Positions 8,857-20,055 of a stretch of DNA of 57,388 nt are shown here, in pieces (position 1 is the first letter of the stretch; each line of letters starts with the position of its first letter). This DNA is from Pseudomonadota bacterium (GTDB lineage Bacteria; Pseudomonadota; Gammaproteobacteria; Burkholderiales; Ferrovaceae), in contig JAJZRV010000004.1 of the NCBI GenBank assembly GCA_021850135.1, positions 1 through 57,388 of the forward strand, in the 5' to 3' direction. Under the pieces are notes generated by a model. That model had not been told where the DNA came from, did no database searches, and saw only the letters and a list, made by a program, of their open reading frames with translations. The position numbers were made by a program, and so were the translations under genes.

Positions 8857-9849
8857 ATGATACCCGAGATGACCCCCCCCGAAAATTTGATTCCCATGCG
8901 CCATTCCGATCCGCTTTATCCCAAAATCGACCCCCATGACAGCGGCTGGCTGGCGGTAACGCCGCCGCACCAGATCTACTGGGAACAATGCGGAAACCCC
9001 CATGGGGTACCGGTGGTTTTTTTGCATGGCGGGCCGGGTGCGGGGGCGGGGCCGATGCACCGTCGCTTTTTTGATCCGGCCTTCTATCGCATCATCATTT
9101 TCGATCAGCGCGGCGCCGGGCGCTCCCGACCCCTGGGGGCCATCAGCGACAACACCACCCCCCTGCTGATTGAGGACATGGAACGGCTGCGAAAAATGTT
9201 CCAGATCGAGCGCTGGCTGGTTTTTGGCGGCTCCTGGGGCAGCACGCTCGCCCTGGCCTACGCCGAGACGCATCCTGAACGTTGCCTGGGACTGATCCTG
9301 CGCGGCATATTTCTGTGCCGCCCTGCGGAAATCCAGTGGTTTCTGTACGGATTGCGCGCCATTTTTCCCGAAGCCTGGCGCACGTTTGCGCACTTCATTC
9401 CCGAGTCTGAACGCGGCGATCTGCTCCAGGCCTACCACCGCCGCCTGAACCATCCCGACCCCGAAGTGCACATGCCGGCAGCCCGTCATTGGGGGTCTTA
9501 CGAAGGGGCCTGTTCCACCCTGCTGCCCAGCGCGGATACCGTGGCCCATTTTTCCAGCGACCCGGTGGCATTGGGACTGGCAAGAATCGAGGCGCATTAT
9601 TTCACGCACAACATCTTCCTGCCTGAAAACAGCCTGCTGGACAACATCCGCCGCGTCGCCCATCTTCCCGGGGTGATCGTCCAGGGTCGGTACGATGGCG
9701 TCTGTCCGATCGTGACGGCCGACGACCTGCATCAGGCCTGGCCCGAGGCGGAGTACATCGTGGTGCCGGATGCGGGACATTCCGCGTTTGAACCCGGAAT
9801 CCTGCGGGAACTGGTACGCGCTGCGGACCGCTTCAGGAACCGCCTCTAG
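8857..9849 (+). CDS. pip: Proline iminopeptidase (alpha/beta hydrolase, S33)
   Basis: Up to 330 aa (start may be ATG 8896); VVFLHGGPGAG, DQRGAGRS, FGGSWGSTLALAYAETHPERCLGLILRGIFL. Confidence 0.95.
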   Translation: MIPEMTPPENLIPMRHSDPLYPKIDPHDSGWLAVTPPHQIYWEQCGNPHGVPVVFLHGGPGAGAGPMHRRFFDPAFYRIIIFDQRGAGRSRPLGAISDNTTPLLIEDMERLRKMFQIERWLVFGGSWGSTLALAYAETHPERCLGLILRGIFLCRPAEIQWFLYGLRAIFPEAWRTFAHFIPESERGDLLQAYHRRLNHPDPEVHMPAARHWGSYEGACSTLLPSADTVAHFSSDPVALGLARIEAHYFTHNIFLPENSLLDNIRRVAHLPGVIVQGRYDGVCPIVTADDLHQAWPEAEYIVVPDAGHSAFEPGILRELVRAADRFRNRL

Positions 9850-10499
9850 CCCCGCACGCCCATGAGGACCTGGTAGAGATCCACCAGGATGCCCGCGGTG
9901 GCTCCCCAGATGTTGTGCTGCTGCCAGGGAATGGCGTAGTACTGGCGCATCCGTCCTTCCTTGATGTCCTGCTGCAGGATGTGCCTTGCCGGATTGAAAA
10001 AATAGGCCAGCGGCACCTCAAAGACCTCGGCCACTTCGGAGGGGTCGATGCGCAGCTGGAACGGGGGTTCGATCCAGCCCACTACCGGAACCACCCGGTA
10101 GCCCGTCGGGATGAAATACTCGCGCAGCGTCCCCAGCAGATGCACCTGATGCCTGGGCAGCCCGATCTCTTCTTCGGTCTCGCGCAATGCGGTCACCACC
10201 TCCGAGGTATCGTGATGCTCCACGCGCCCGCCAGGAAAGCTGATCTGCCCGGCATGATCGCTGAGATGTTCGGTGCGGCGGGTCAGCAGGACCTGCACGC
10301 CCTGCGGCCGCGCCACAAGGGGCACCAGCACCGCGGCGGGCTTGGCGCGGGCACAGGCCTCCGGAGTCATCATGATGCGCCCGTCGAAGTGGGGCACGTC
10401 GGCCGGTTCCGTGAGGCGGTCTTTCAGCCATTCCCTCAGGTCGTGCCGGCGTGCCGCGTCCTGATCCAACCGCTCGATCAAATCAGGCACGGAGTTCAT
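9846..10499 (-). CDS. NUDIX hydrolase, CoA pyrophosphatase-like
   Basis: 217 aa; Nudix box GGRVEHHDTSEVVTALRETEEEIGL preceded by LTRRTEHLSDHAGQISFPGG. Confidence 0.9.
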   Translation of the reverse strand: MNSVPDLIERLDQDAARRHDLREWLKDRLTEPADVPHFDGRIMMTPEACARAKPAAVLVPLVARPQGVQVLLTRRTEHLSDHAGQISFPGGRVEHHDTSEVVTALRETEEEIGLPRHQVHLLGTLREYFIPTGYRVVPVVGWIEPPFQLRIDPSEVAEVFEVPLAYFFNPARHILQQDIKEGRMRQYYAIPWQQHNIWGATAGILVDLYQVLMGVRG

Positions 10500-10500
10500 T

Positions 10501-12528
10501 TCAGTGCAACAAGGGCACGATCATCAATGCCACGATATTGATGATCTTGATCATGGGATTGACCGCGGGCCCGGCGGTGTCCTTGTAGGGATCGCCCACG
10601 GTATCGCCCGTCACCGCAGCCTTGTGCGCATCGGAACCCTTGCCGCCAAAGTGATCGTCCTCGATGTATTTTTTGGCATTGTCCCAGGCCCCCCCTCCGG
10701 TCGTCATGGAAATGGCGACAAACAGGCCGGTGATGATGGTGCCCATCAATACCCCGCCCAGGGCCTTTGCGCCCAGCAGCAGTCCCACCACGACAGGAAC
10801 CAGCACCGGCAACAGTGAGGGAATGATCATTTCCTTGATGGCTGCCCTGGTCAGCAGGTCCACGGCCCGGGTGTAATCCGGCCGCTGGGCCCCGGTCATG
10901 ATGCCCGCCATCTCGCGGAACTGGCGCCGGACTTCCAGCACTACCGCGCCGGCCGAGCGACCGACCGCTTCCATGGCCATGGCTGCAAACAGGTAGGGGA
11001 TCATACCGCCGATGAACAGTCCGACGATCACCATGTGATCAGACAGGTCAAACACGGTTTCCCGGCCCAGCGATCCCGATAGCTGGTGCGTATAGTCCGC
11101 AAACAATACCAGCGCGGCAAGGCCGGCAGAACCGATGGCATACCCCTTGGTGACGGCCTTGGTGGTGTTGCCCACCGCATCGAGCGGATCCGTGATGTTC
11201 CGGATGGCGGGAGGCAGTCCGGACATTTCTGCAATGCCCCCGGCGTTGTCGGTAATGGGGCCATAGGCGTCGAGCGCCACCACGATGCCCGCCATGGACA
11301 GCATGGAGGTGGCGGCAATGGCGATGGCGTAGAGGCCCCCCAGCGCATGGGCACCCAGGATGCCCAGACAGATCACCAGTACGGGCGCCGCAGTCGACTT
11401 CATGGAGATGCCAAGACCCGCGATGATGTTGGTGGCATGCCCGGTGGTGGAGGCTTCAGCCACCGTCTGCACGGGAGAATATTCGGTGGCCGTGTAGTAC
11501 TCGGTAATCACCACGAGCGCTGCGGTCACTGCAAGACCGATCAGGGAAGCAAGCCACAGGTTCATCGCCGGAATGCCTGCAGGATTGGCGCCCATGAGCT
11601 GGGTCGTGATGGGATAGAACGCCGCGGCGGCAATGACCCCGGCCACGATCAGGCCACGGTAGAGGGCATTCATGATCTTGCCGCCTTCGCGCGCCTTGAC
11701 GAAATAGGTGCCGATGATCGAGGAGATGATGGATACGCCGCCCAGGGCCAGCGGATACGTCAACGCATTCTCGAAGCCCTTCATCATCAGGGCACCGAGC
11801 AGCATGGTGGCAATGATGGTCACCGCGTAGGTCTCGAACAGGTCTGCCGCCATGCCGGCGCAGTCGCCCACGTTGTCCCCCACGTTGTCTGCGATCACGG
11901 CCGGGTTGCGCGGGTCATCCTCGGGAATGCCTGCCTCCACCTTGCCCACGAGGTCGGCACCGACATCCGCACCTTTCGTGAAGATGCCGCCGCCCAGACG
12001 TGCAAAGATGGAAATGAGCGAACCGCCAAAGGCCAGCCCCACCAGGGGGGTTGCATCCACCGTGGCGCCCGCCGGCGTCATGTTTTGCAGGATGGCGTAG
12101 TACCCTGCCACCCCCAGCAGCCCCAGCCCCACGACCAGCATCCCCGTTACGGCCCCGCCGCGAAAGGCCACCGCCAGCGCGGCATTCAACCCGCCATGCG
12201 CCGCCTCGGCGGTGCGCACGTTGGCCCGTACCGACACGTTCATTCCGATAAAGCCCGCAGCGCCGGAGGCCAGGGCGCCGATGGCAAACCCGATGGCCGT
12301 CTTGGCGCCCAGGGCAAAGAGGATGACCGCAAAAAGAATAACGCCTACCAGCGCGATGGTCATGTACTGACGGCGCAGGTAGGCAGAAGCGCCTTCCTGA
12401 ATGGCTGCGGCGATTTCCTGCATGCGCGCATTGCCATTCGATTTCGAAATGACCCACCGATAGGAACTGAGACTATAAACAAGAGCCAGTACTGCGCAAA
12501 CCAGGGCAAACAAGACACCTTGTGACAT
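10501..12528 (-). CDS. hppA: Membrane-bound proton-translocating pyrophosphatase, K+-independent type
   Basis: 675 aa polytopic; [57 protein letters not shown] (Lys in the K+-dependence motif); C-terminal [21 protein letters not shown]. Confidence 0.97.
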   Translation of the reverse strand: MSQGVLFALVCAVLALVYSLSSYRWVISKSNGNARMQEIAAAIQEGASAYLRRQYMTIALVGVILFAVILFALGAKTAIGFAIGALASGAAGFIGMNVSVRANVRTAEAAHGGLNAALAVAFRGGAVTGMLVVGLGLLGVAGYYAILQNMTPAGATVDATPLVGLAFGGSLISIFARLGGGIFTKGADVGADLVGKVEAGIPEDDPRNPAVIADNVGDNVGDCAGMAADLFETYAVTIIATMLLGALMMKGFENALTYPLALGGVSIISSIIGTYFVKAREGGKIMNALYRGLIVAGVIAAAAFYPITTQLMGANPAGIPAMNLWLASLIGLAVTAALVVITEYYTATEYSPVQTVAEASTTGHATNIIAGLGISMKSTAAPVLVICLGILGAHALGGLYAIAIAATSMLSMAGIVVALDAYGPITDNAGGIAEMSGLPPAIRNITDPLDAVGNTTKAVTKGYAIGSAGLAALVLFADYTHQLSGSLGRETVFDLSDHMVIVGLFIGGMIPYLFAAMAMEAVGRSAGAVVLEVRRQFREMAGIMTGAQRPDYTRAVDLLTRAAIKEMIIPSLLPVLVPVVVGLLLGAKALGGVLMGTIITGLFVAISMTTGGGAWDNAKKYIEDDHFGGKGSDAHKAAVTGDTVGDPYKDTAGPAVNPMIKIINIVALMIVPLLH

Positions 12529-12558
12529 TTTTATCTCCCTATTGTGATGCTGCAGACG

Positions 12559-13821
12559 CTACACCTTGAACGTGGTCTTCAATTTCTTTGGGACGGCAAT
12601 ATTCCTTAAAGTGACGTAATCGGGTAAGCCGTTTTTAAACGGCGGGAAATCCTCACCAGCGATGAGGGGCTCGAGGTAACGGCGGCATTTGGCGGTAATT
12701 CCAAAACCGTCGGGGGTGATGAAGTCGCGCGGCAGCATTTTTTCCTGGTTGGCCACCTCAGCAAGCGGTGCCATGCCCACTTTCCAGACATAAGGACGAC
12801 TGGATTTTCGAACCACGATGGGCATGACGGCGTTATGCCCCTTGAGTGCAAACTCCACGGCCGCCTTCCCCATCGCATAGGCTTGCGCCACGTCCGTTTT
12901 GGAGGCGATGTGTCGTGCGGCGCGCTGCAGGTAGTCCGCCACGGCCCAGTGATACTTGTAGCCCAGATGCTCGCGCACCAGGTTTGCAATGACCGGGGCC
13001 ACGCCGCCCAATTGCGCGTGGCCGAAGGCATCGCGCAGTCCGCTTTCAGACAGGAACCTGCCCTCGGCATCCTGAAGCCCTTCGGATACGCCGATGACGC
13101 AGTACCCTTTTTTCCCGACGGTCTCTTCGACACGGTCCAGGAATTTTTTCTGATCGAAGGGAATTTCCGGAAAGAGAAGGATATGCGGCGCCCCCCCCGG
13201 TTTGTCCGCTGCAAGTCCGCATGCTGCCGTAATCCAGCCGGCATGGCGCCCCATGACTTCCAGGATGAACACCTTGGTGGACGTCCTGGCCATGGAGGCC
13301 ACATCGAAAGCCGCCTCGCGGATCGAGGTGGCCACGTATTTGGCCACCGAGCCAAAGCCGGGGCTGCAATCCGTCAGGGGAAGATCGTTGTCCACCGTTT
13401 TTGGAATGCCCACGCACTGGATGGGATAACCCAGCTGTTCGCCGATCTGGGACACCTTATAGGCGGTGTCCTGGGAATCGCCACCGCCGTTATAGAAAAA
13501 GTAGCGGATATTGTGCGCGCGAAATACCTCGATCAGGCGCTCGTACTCGGCCCGGTTCTGTTCGAGCCCCTTGAGCTTGTAGCGGGCGGAACCGAAGGCG
13601 CCCGACGGGGTGTGCCGCAGTGCGCGGATGGCTGCATCGGATTCCTTGCTGGTATCGATGAGGTCTTCGGTGAGCGCCCCCAGAATGCCGTGACGCCCCG
13701 CGTAAACCTTGCCGATTTTATCGCGGTGTTTGCGCGCCGTTTCGATCACTCCACAAGCGCTGGCGTTGATGACCGCCGTTACACCACCCGATTGGGCATA
13801 AAACGCGTTGGGTTTAGCCAT
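12559..13821 (-). CDS. 6-phosphofructokinase, probably pyrophosphate-dependent
   Basis: 420 aa; AQSGGVTAVINASACGVIETA, NGGGDSQDTAYK, GIPKTVDNDLPLTDCSPGFGSVAKY, EVMGRHAGWI. The Asp in GGGDS is the PPi-type residue. Confidence 0.92.
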   Translation of the reverse strand: MAKPNAFYAQSGGVTAVINASACGVIETARKHRDKIGKVYAGRHGILGALTEDLIDTSKESDAAIRALRHTPSGAFGSARYKLKGLEQNRAEYERLIEVFRAHNIRYFFYNGGGDSQDTAYKVSQIGEQLGYPIQCVGIPKTVDNDLPLTDCSPGFGSVAKYVATSIREAAFDVASMARTSTKVFILEVMGRHAGWITAACGLAADKPGGAPHILLFPEIPFDQKKFLDRVEETVGKKGYCVIGVSEGLQDAEGRFLSESGLRDAFGHAQLGGVAPVIANLVREHLGYKYHWAVADYLQRAARHIASKTDVAQAYAMGKAAVEFALKGHNAVMPIVVRKSSRPYVWKVGMAPLAEVANQEKMLPRDFITPDGFGITAKCRRYLEPLIAGEDFPPFKNGLPDYVTLRNIAVPKKLKTTFKV

Positions 13822-13839
13822 GGAGATTTCCGGTCCTCG

Positions 13840-14526
<687 letters not shown>

Positions 14527-14545
14527 TTATGGTTAGTCCGAGAAC

Positions 14546-15325
14546 CTACCCGGAAACCGGACGATGGTCAAATAATGCGCGGACCCGTTCCAGATCTTCC
14601 GGAGTGTCCACACCGGGTGCGGGTGCACGGTCGGTGGGGACCACCGCGATGCGGTAGCCGTGCCACAGTGCGCGCAACTGCTCGAGTGCCTCGAAAGCCT
14701 CCAGGGGAGCGCGCGCCAACCCCGTGAAATCCTCGAGAAACGACACCCGGTAGGCATACAGGCCCACGTGGTGCCAGGCCGGCAACCCGACAGGCCAGGC
14801 CGCCAGGGCGCCGGCAAAGGCGTCACGCGGCCAGGGGATGGGGGCGCGGCTGAAGTAGAGCGCCTCCTCTGCCCGGTTGAGCACCACCTTGACCGCCGTG
14901 GTGCTTTCGAAATGTGCACGATCGTGAATGGGATAACAGGCCGTCGCCATCGCACAGGCCGTGTTTTCCATCAGCCTTTCCGCAACGCGGCGGATGACGT
15001 CGGGGGCCATCAAGGGCTCATCGCCCTGCACGTTGACGACGATGTCCTGGGGGGAAAGCTCGAGCAAACGCGCGGCCTCGGCCAGGCGATCCGTTCCGGT
15101 TTCGTGATCGGAACGCGTCAACACCACTTCGATGCCCGCCGCGCGGACCGCCCGGGCGATGTCGCCATGATCCGTAGCCACCACCACCCGCTGCGCCCCG
15201 CTGTCCCGGGCCCGCAGGGCACAATGCACCACCATCGGCAATCCCGCGATGTCAGCCAGCGCCTTCCCGGGAAAACGCGTGGAACCCATGCGTGCCGGAA
15301 CGATGGCTGTAAAGGAAATGGACAC
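14546..15325 (-). CDS. kdsB: 3-deoxy-manno-octulosonate cytidylyltransferase
   Basis: 259 aa from GTG at 15325; SISFTAIVPARMGSTRFPGKALADIAGLPMVVH, VNVQGDEPLMAPDVI. Confidence 0.96.
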   Translation of the reverse strand: MSISFTAIVPARMGSTRFPGKALADIAGLPMVVHCALRARDSGAQRVVVATDHGDIARAVRAAGIEVVLTRSDHETGTDRLAEAARLLELSPQDIVVNVQGDEPLMAPDVIRRVAERLMENTACAMATACYPIHDRAHFESTTAVKVVLNRAEEALYFSRAPIPWPRDAFAGALAAWPVGLPAWHHVGLYAYRVSFLEDFTGLARAPLEAFEALEQLRALWHGYRIAVVPTDRAPAPGVDTPEDLERVRALFDHRPVSG

Positions 15326-15327
15326 GG

Positions 15328-15507
15328 CTAGACTTCCTCGGCGTCGTCCAGGCGGCGGGCCTCTTCTTCCAGCATCACCGGAATCCCGTCGCGCACCGGA
15401 AAGGCCAGGCGGCACGGGGAGCAAATCAGTTCATGCCGCGCTGCGCGGTGCAGGAGCGGCCCTTTGCACAGCGGGCATACCAGAATCTCAAGCAATCGTC
15501 CGTCCAT
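15328..15507 (-). CDS. Trm112 family protein
   Basis: 59 aa; [53 protein letters not shown]; between lpxK and kdsB. Confidence 0.93.
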   Translation of the reverse strand: MDGRLLEILVCPLCKGPLLHRAARHELICSPCRLAFPVRDGIPVMLEEEARRLDDAEEV

Positions 15508-16504
15508 GTCTCCTCCGCTGCAGGGTCTCGTCAACCAGTGCCACAAGGCCTGGTTCCAGCACTGCGGTGACGGGCAGCATCCAGCCCGAAACCTGTGCAA
15601 ATCCCTGGCATTTTATCCCATCTTTCTCCGTCATCAGCAGCGGTGCCGACAAATCGAAGCGAAGTTCGTCGGGTGCATAGGCATGATGATCAGGAAATGC
15701 GTGGGGAATCACCGTAATTCCCAGGGTTTCCAGAAATTCGAAAAAGCGCTCGGGATTGCCGATTCCGGCCACCGCATGGCAGGTTTGACCACGGAAGTGG
15801 TCCAGGGGGAGCGTCTGCGAGACATCGCCCAAACTGACCCAGGCACGCCCTTGCAAACTCATCCCGAATTGCGGGGCCCGTGTGGAAAAGCGCTGCCGGG
15901 GCTGACCGTTGACAACCACCGCATCAACGCGATCCAGGCGCGTTCGGGGTTCGCGCAACGGACCCGCCGGGAGCAAGGCGCCATTCCCGAACAGCCGTTG
16001 TCCGTCCACCACCGCAATTTCCATGTCGCGCGCCAACGCAAGGTGCTGCAGCCCATCGTCGCTCACCAGCACGTCGACTTCCGGATGCGCCTGCAGCAGC
16101 GCACGCCCGGCGCAGGCCCTGTCCTTCGCAGTCCATACCGGAACCCCGGAGCGCCGTGCCATCAGTACCGGCTCGTCTCCCGCCCGGGCCGGATCATCCC
16201 CGGCATGCACCTCGCGTACCCCACGGGCCGTTGCGCCGTAGCCGCGACTGATGATGCCCGGGTGCCATCCCCGGTGCTGCAGGGCTTCCACCAGGCCAAG
16301 CGTCAGGGGGGTCTTTCCCGTCCCCCCGGCGGTGATGTTGCCCACCACCAGCACCGGCACCGGGAGCGTAGTGCGGGAAAGCCAGCCTGCGTGTGCCATC
16401 CAGCGCCGCAGCCCGGCAACCAGCGCAAAAAGTGCAGCCAGGGGCATCAGCCAGGACGGCGGCGATATGCGCTGGTACCACTGCCGTTGCAGCCACCGTT
16501 CCAT
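15488..16504 (-). CDS. lpxK: Tetraacyldisaccharide 4'-kinase
   Basis: 338 aa; [61 protein letters not shown]. Confidence 0.96.
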   Translation of the reverse strand: MERWLQRQWYQRISPPSWLMPLAALFALVAGLRRWMAHAGWLSRTTLPVPVLVVGNITAGGTGKTPLTLGLVEALQHRGWHPGIISRGYGATARGVREVHAGDDPARAGDEPVLMARRSGVPVWTAKDRACAGRALLQAHPEVDVLVSDDGLQHLALARDMEIAVVDGQRLFGNGALLPAGPLREPRTRLDRVDAVVVNGQPRQRFSTRAPQFGMSLQGRAWVSLGDVSQTLPLDHFRGQTCHAVAGIGNPERFFEFLETLGITVIPHAFPDHHAYAPDELRFDLSAPLLMTEKDGIKCQGFAQVSGWMLPVTAVLEPGLVALVDETLQRRRHGRTIA

Positions 16505-16508
16505 CAGT

Positions 16509-16934
16509 TCAGCGTGCCGGAACCCGGGTCAGGACCGTCAGGCGGTGAAAGCCCGCCCCCTGCGCCGCCTCCATGACCAGGACCACGCTGCCGTGCGTGG
16601 TCTGGGCATCGGCACGGATCACGACGGGAACATCCTGTCGGCCCTGCGCAGCACGCTGCAGGGCTTCCGTTACCGAGGCGCGACTGGGTGAGGCGATCAG
16701 CTGCTGATCCACACGGGTCTGGCCGGAGGCCTCGATGGTGACTTCGATGGTCCCGGTGGACTGCGGCGGCGCCTGTGCGGAAGGCACGCCCTCAGGGAGG
16801 TTGACGCGCAATCCGGCATAGCGGTTGTAGGTGGTGGTGATCATCAGGAAAATCAGGATGACCAGCAGCACGTCGATCATGGGAATCAGGTTGATTTCGG
16901 GTTCTTCCCGGGTCTGCCCCCTGCGAAAATTCAC
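16509..16934 (-). CDS. exbD: Biopolymer transport protein ExbD/TolR family
   Basis: 141 aa; EPEINLIPMIDVLLVILIFLMITTTY, VVIRADAQTTHGSVV. Confidence 0.92.
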   Translation of the reverse strand: MNFRRGQTREEPEINLIPMIDVLLVILIFLMITTTYNRYAGLRVNLPEGVPSAQAPPQSTGTIEVTIEASGQTRVDQQLIASPSRASVTEALQRAAQGRQDVPVVIRADAQTTHGSVVLVMEAAQGAGFHRLTVLTRVPAR

Positions 16935-17545
16935 GGGTGGCGTTCCCCGTGGAGGACTTCGACCAGCTTGATGGCCTGCTGCTCCATCTCCGCCACCATC
17001 CTGTCGATGCGCGACCGGAACAGCCGGTAGAAAATCATGCTGGGCACTGCCACCACCAGACCAAACGCCGTGTTGTACAGTGCCACGGAAATCCCCTGGG
17101 CCAGTTCGGCAGGACTGGCCCCTGCCGGGCTCTGGCTTCCAAACAGCATGATCATGCCCACGACCGTCCCAAACAGCCCCAACAGCGGACTGATGCTGGC
17201 CACGGTGCCCAGGGTGGAGAGCGAACGCTCGAGGTCCACCAGGGCGGCGCGCCCGGCCTCTTCGATGGATTCCTTCATGGCCTCGCGCGAGTTGCGCTCG
17301 TTGCGAAGCCCTGCGGCCAGGATGCGCCCCAGGGGCGATCCGGCTTCCAGCTTTTCGATGAGTTGGGGGGAAATTCCCTGGCCTCGAATCTGTGCCAGGA
17401 CATCGTTGAGCAACCCCTGGGGCAATACTCGGGAGGCGCGCAGGACGAAGAGCCTTTCAAGGATGATGGCAAGCCCCACAATCGAAGCAATGACCAGCAA
17501 GATACTAGGCCATCCGGCCGCTTCAATCAGATGTGGCACGGCCAC
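16931..17545 (-). CDS. exbB: MotA/TolQ/ExbB proton channel family protein
   Basis: 204 aa; LSTLGTVASISPLLGLFGTVVGMIMLFGSQS, GISVALYNTAFGLVVAVPSMIFYRLF; overlaps exbD start. Confidence 0.93.
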   Translation of the reverse strand: MAVPHLIEAAGWPSILLVIASIVGLAIILERLFVLRASRVLPQGLLNDVLAQIRGQGISPQLIEKLEAGSPLGRILAAGLRNERNSREAMKESIEEAGRAALVDLERSLSTLGTVASISPLLGLFGTVVGMIMLFGSQSPAGASPAELAQGISVALYNTAFGLVVAVPSMIFYRLFRSRIDRMVAEMEQQAIKLVEVLHGERHP

Positions 17546-17610
17546 TCCCCACGGTTATCAACTGGGTGGTAGTGTAATGGATGGCGGGTGGATTGGCGAC
17601 CCATTCAGAG

Positions 17611-17633
17611 TTGTCCACAAAGTCTGTGGATAA
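17611..17633. promoter_or_regulatory. Inverted pair of DnaA-box-like 9-mers
   Basis: TTGTCCACA at 17611-17619 and TGTGGATAA (reverse complement of TTATCCACA) at 17625-17633, 5 bp apart, in an AT-rich divergent intergenic region. Confidence 0.5.
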
Positions 17634-17780
17634 CTTTGTGAACAGCATCCTTTGATTCGTGACAACCCTCTCATCCAAATGAACTTTTTTTGGTTAGCGC
17701 ATTTTTTGAACAGCTAAAATTTGTTTCCTTGTTTAACGAAATTTTAAAAAATAGCCCATGACCAAGGCCTGCCTGAACTT

Positions 17781-19097
17781 ATGAAACCACCCTCTAAATC
17801 TGATGCCACTTTTGAAGGGATTTTGCCTCAATCCCCCGATAACACGGAGATGATCCTCACTGTTTCGAGCTTTGCATCACGCATCCAGCGGGCGCTGGAA
17901 GAAACCTTGCCGACCGTCTGGATCCAGGGAGAAATCTCCAACTTCACGGAAGCGACCTCGGGCCACTGGTATTTCAACGTCAAGGATGCCAACGCCCAAT
18001 TGCGGTGCGTCATGTTTCGCTCCAGGAACCAGCGCCTGGACTGGCGCCCCCGCAACGGCCTCGCGATCGAACTCAAGGGGCCCACGACGTTCTATCCGCC
18101 CAACGGCTCGTGTCAGATCGTGGTGGAAACCATGCGCCAGGCCGGACTGGGAAAACTGTTCGAGGCCTTCACGCGGCTGAAGGAAAAACTTGCCGCCGAA
18201 GGACTGTTCGACGAAGCCCTGAAGCGCCCCCTTCCAGCGCATCCCGCCACGATCGGCATCATCACCTCTCCTGCCGCCGCGGCGCTGCGCGATGTCCTGA
18301 CCACCCTGAAGCGACGCAGCCCGGCGACCGGGGTCATCCTGTATCCCACGGCAGTCCAGGGGGACGGCGCGGCCTCACAGATTGCCCGCGCCATCGAAAC
18401 GGCGGGCGCGCGCGCGGAATGCGACGTGCTCATCCTGTGCCGGGGGGGCGGCAGCATCGAGGATCTCTGGGCCTTCAATGAGGAGGTCGTGGCACGCGCA
18501 CTGGCGGACTGTCAGATTCCCGTCATCTCCGGCGTCGGACACGAAACTGATTTCACGATTGCCGATTTCGTTGCCGACCGGCGTGCGCCCACACCCACCG
18601 CGGCGGCCGAACTGGTCAGCCCCGACCGGCAGGGATTGCTGCGCCAACTGGCCGGACTGGGACAACGTCTGGAGGCCACGCTGCAGCGGCGCGTCGAACG
18701 CGAAGGCATGCGCCTGGACCTGGTGCTGCGGCGCCTGCAGACCACGGCCCGCCACACCCTGCAACGCCAGGAATTGAAGCTGGGCGGGCTGCGACAACGC
18801 CTCATCCATCCGGGCGAGCGCCTGCGCCAGCAAGCACAGGGACTGGAGGGATTGCGCCAGCGCCTGTCGCGTGCCGGCAAATTGAACCTCGACCGCCAGC
18901 GTCAGACGTTGCAGCGCCTGGAGGCCGGCCTCACGCACCTCAATCCCCAGGCGGTGTTGTCGCGGGGGTTTAGCATCGTGCGCAACCAGACCGGCACCAT
19001 CATCCGCGCCAGCAATGAAATCGCCGCGGGGGAGAGCCTCGGGATTGCCTTTGCCCAGGGCCATGCCCTGGCGCAGGTGACTCGAACGGAACCCTGA
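17781..19097 (+). CDS. xseA: Exodeoxyribonuclease VII large subunit (start may be ATG 17850)
   Basis: 438 aa; WIQGEISNFTEATSGHWYFNVKDANAQLRCVMFR, IGIITSPAAAALRDVLTTLKRRSP, CRGGGSIEDLWAFNEEVVARA, GVGHETDFTIADFVADRRAPTPTAAAELV. Confidence 0.97.
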   Translation: MKPPSKSDATFEGILPQSPDNTEMILTVSSFASRIQRALEETLPTVWIQGEISNFTEATSGHWYFNVKDANAQLRCVMFRSRNQRLDWRPRNGLAIELKGPTTFYPPNGSCQIVVETMRQAGLGKLFEAFTRLKEKLAAEGLFDEALKRPLPAHPATIGIITSPAAAALRDVLTTLKRRSPATGVILYPTAVQGDGAASQIARAIETAGARAECDVLILCRGGGSIEDLWAFNEEVVARALADCQIPVISGVGHETDFTIADFVADRRAPTPTAAAELVSPDRQGLLRQLAGLGQRLEATLQRRVEREGMRLDLVLRRLQTTARHTLQRQELKLGGLRQRLIHPGERLRQQAQGLEGLRQRLSRAGKLNLDRQRQTLQRLEAGLTHLNPQAVLSRGFSIVRNQTGTIIRASNEIAAGESLGIAFAQGHALAQVTRTEP

Positions 19098-19098
19098 C

Positions 19099-20046
19099 TC
19101 AGGCTGCAGTTTTCAGGAAGCGGGAGATGTCCTGCGCGATGTCGCCCGCCACTCCCGGGGCAAGGCAATCGAAGGTCTGGAGCTCCGGCCAGCTCCTCAG
19201 CCAGGTCATCTGGCGCTTGGCCAGCTGACGCGTGGCGATGATGCCCTTTTCGCGCATCGCCGCGCGGTCCAGCTGGCCCTCCAGGTACTGCCACATCTGG
19301 CGGTAGCCCACGGCACGCATGGCAGGCAGCTCCGGCGTCAGGGCATAACGCTGGCGCAAGGCCAGCAGTTCGGCTTCGAGCCCTGCCTCCAGCATGGCGT
19401 CGAAACGCGCTGCAATGCGCCGGTGCAACACGCTTCGGTCCGAAGGCAGCAATCCCAGTGCCAACACCCTGGCATCGAGCGGTTGGCGCGAGTCGGTGCC
19501 ATGGTATTGCGAGAGCGGTTGTCCAGAGACCCGGTACACCTCCAGCGCGCGCTGAATGCGTTGCGCATCGCCCGGCTGCAGTCGCGCAGCCGTCACCGGA
19601 TCCACCGCCGCCAGCGCGGCATGCATCGCAGGCCAACCCCGTTCCAGCGCCTCCTGGTCCAGGAGGGCGCGCACGGAAGGGTCGGCCGCAGGCAAGTCAT
19701 CCAGTCCCTCCAGCAGCGCCTTGAAATAGAGCATCGTGCCACCGACCAGCAAGGGCACGTTGCCGCGCTGTGCGATCGCGCGCATGACGCGCAAGGCGTC
19801 ATCGCGGAAACGGGCCGCCGAATAGGCTTCGGTGGGATCGATGCAGTCCAGCAGGTGATGCGGAACGCGCCGGAGCGTGGCGGTATCCGGCTTTGCCGTC
19901 CCGATATCCATGCCGCGATAAACGCTGGCGGAGTCCACGTTGACGATTTCAAGCGGAAAGCGGTCCACAAGATCCAGCGCGATGGCACTTTTGCCGCTGG
20001 CGGTGGGGCCCATCAGGAAAATGGCGTTACGTGGAACGTCGGACAT
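19099..20046 (-). CDS. miaA: tRNA dimethylallyltransferase
   Basis: 315 aa; [50 protein letters not shown]. Confidence 0.97.
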   Translation of the reverse strand: MSDVPRNAIFLMGPTASGKSAIALDLVDRFPLEIVNVDSASVYRGMDIGTAKPDTATLRRVPHHLLDCIDPTEAYSAARFRDDALRVMRAIAQRGNVPLLVGGTMLYFKALLEGLDDLPAADPSVRALLDQEALERGWPAMHAALAAVDPVTAARLQPGDAQRIQRALEVYRVSGQPLSQYHGTDSRQPLDARVLALGLLPSDRSVLHRRIAARFDAMLEAGLEAELLALRQRYALTPELPAMRAVGYRQMWQYLEGQLDRAAMREKGIIATRQLAKRQMTWLRSWPELQTFDCLAPGVAGDIAQDISRFLKTAA

Positions 20047-20055
20047 CTCGAACAG

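Noticed and set aside
8617-9780. 387-aa minus-strand ORF opposite pip
   Set aside because: Pip on the plus strand has complete catalytic motifs; the minus ORF is a shadow.
11086-12525. 479-aa plus-strand ORF opposite hppA
   Set aside because: His/Gly-rich artefact of the antisense frame; HppA is unmistakable on the minus strand.
17546-17780. Calling this region oriC
   Set aside because: Only two convincing DnaA-like boxes and no replication-initiation neighbours; kept as a regulatory or titration candidate only.
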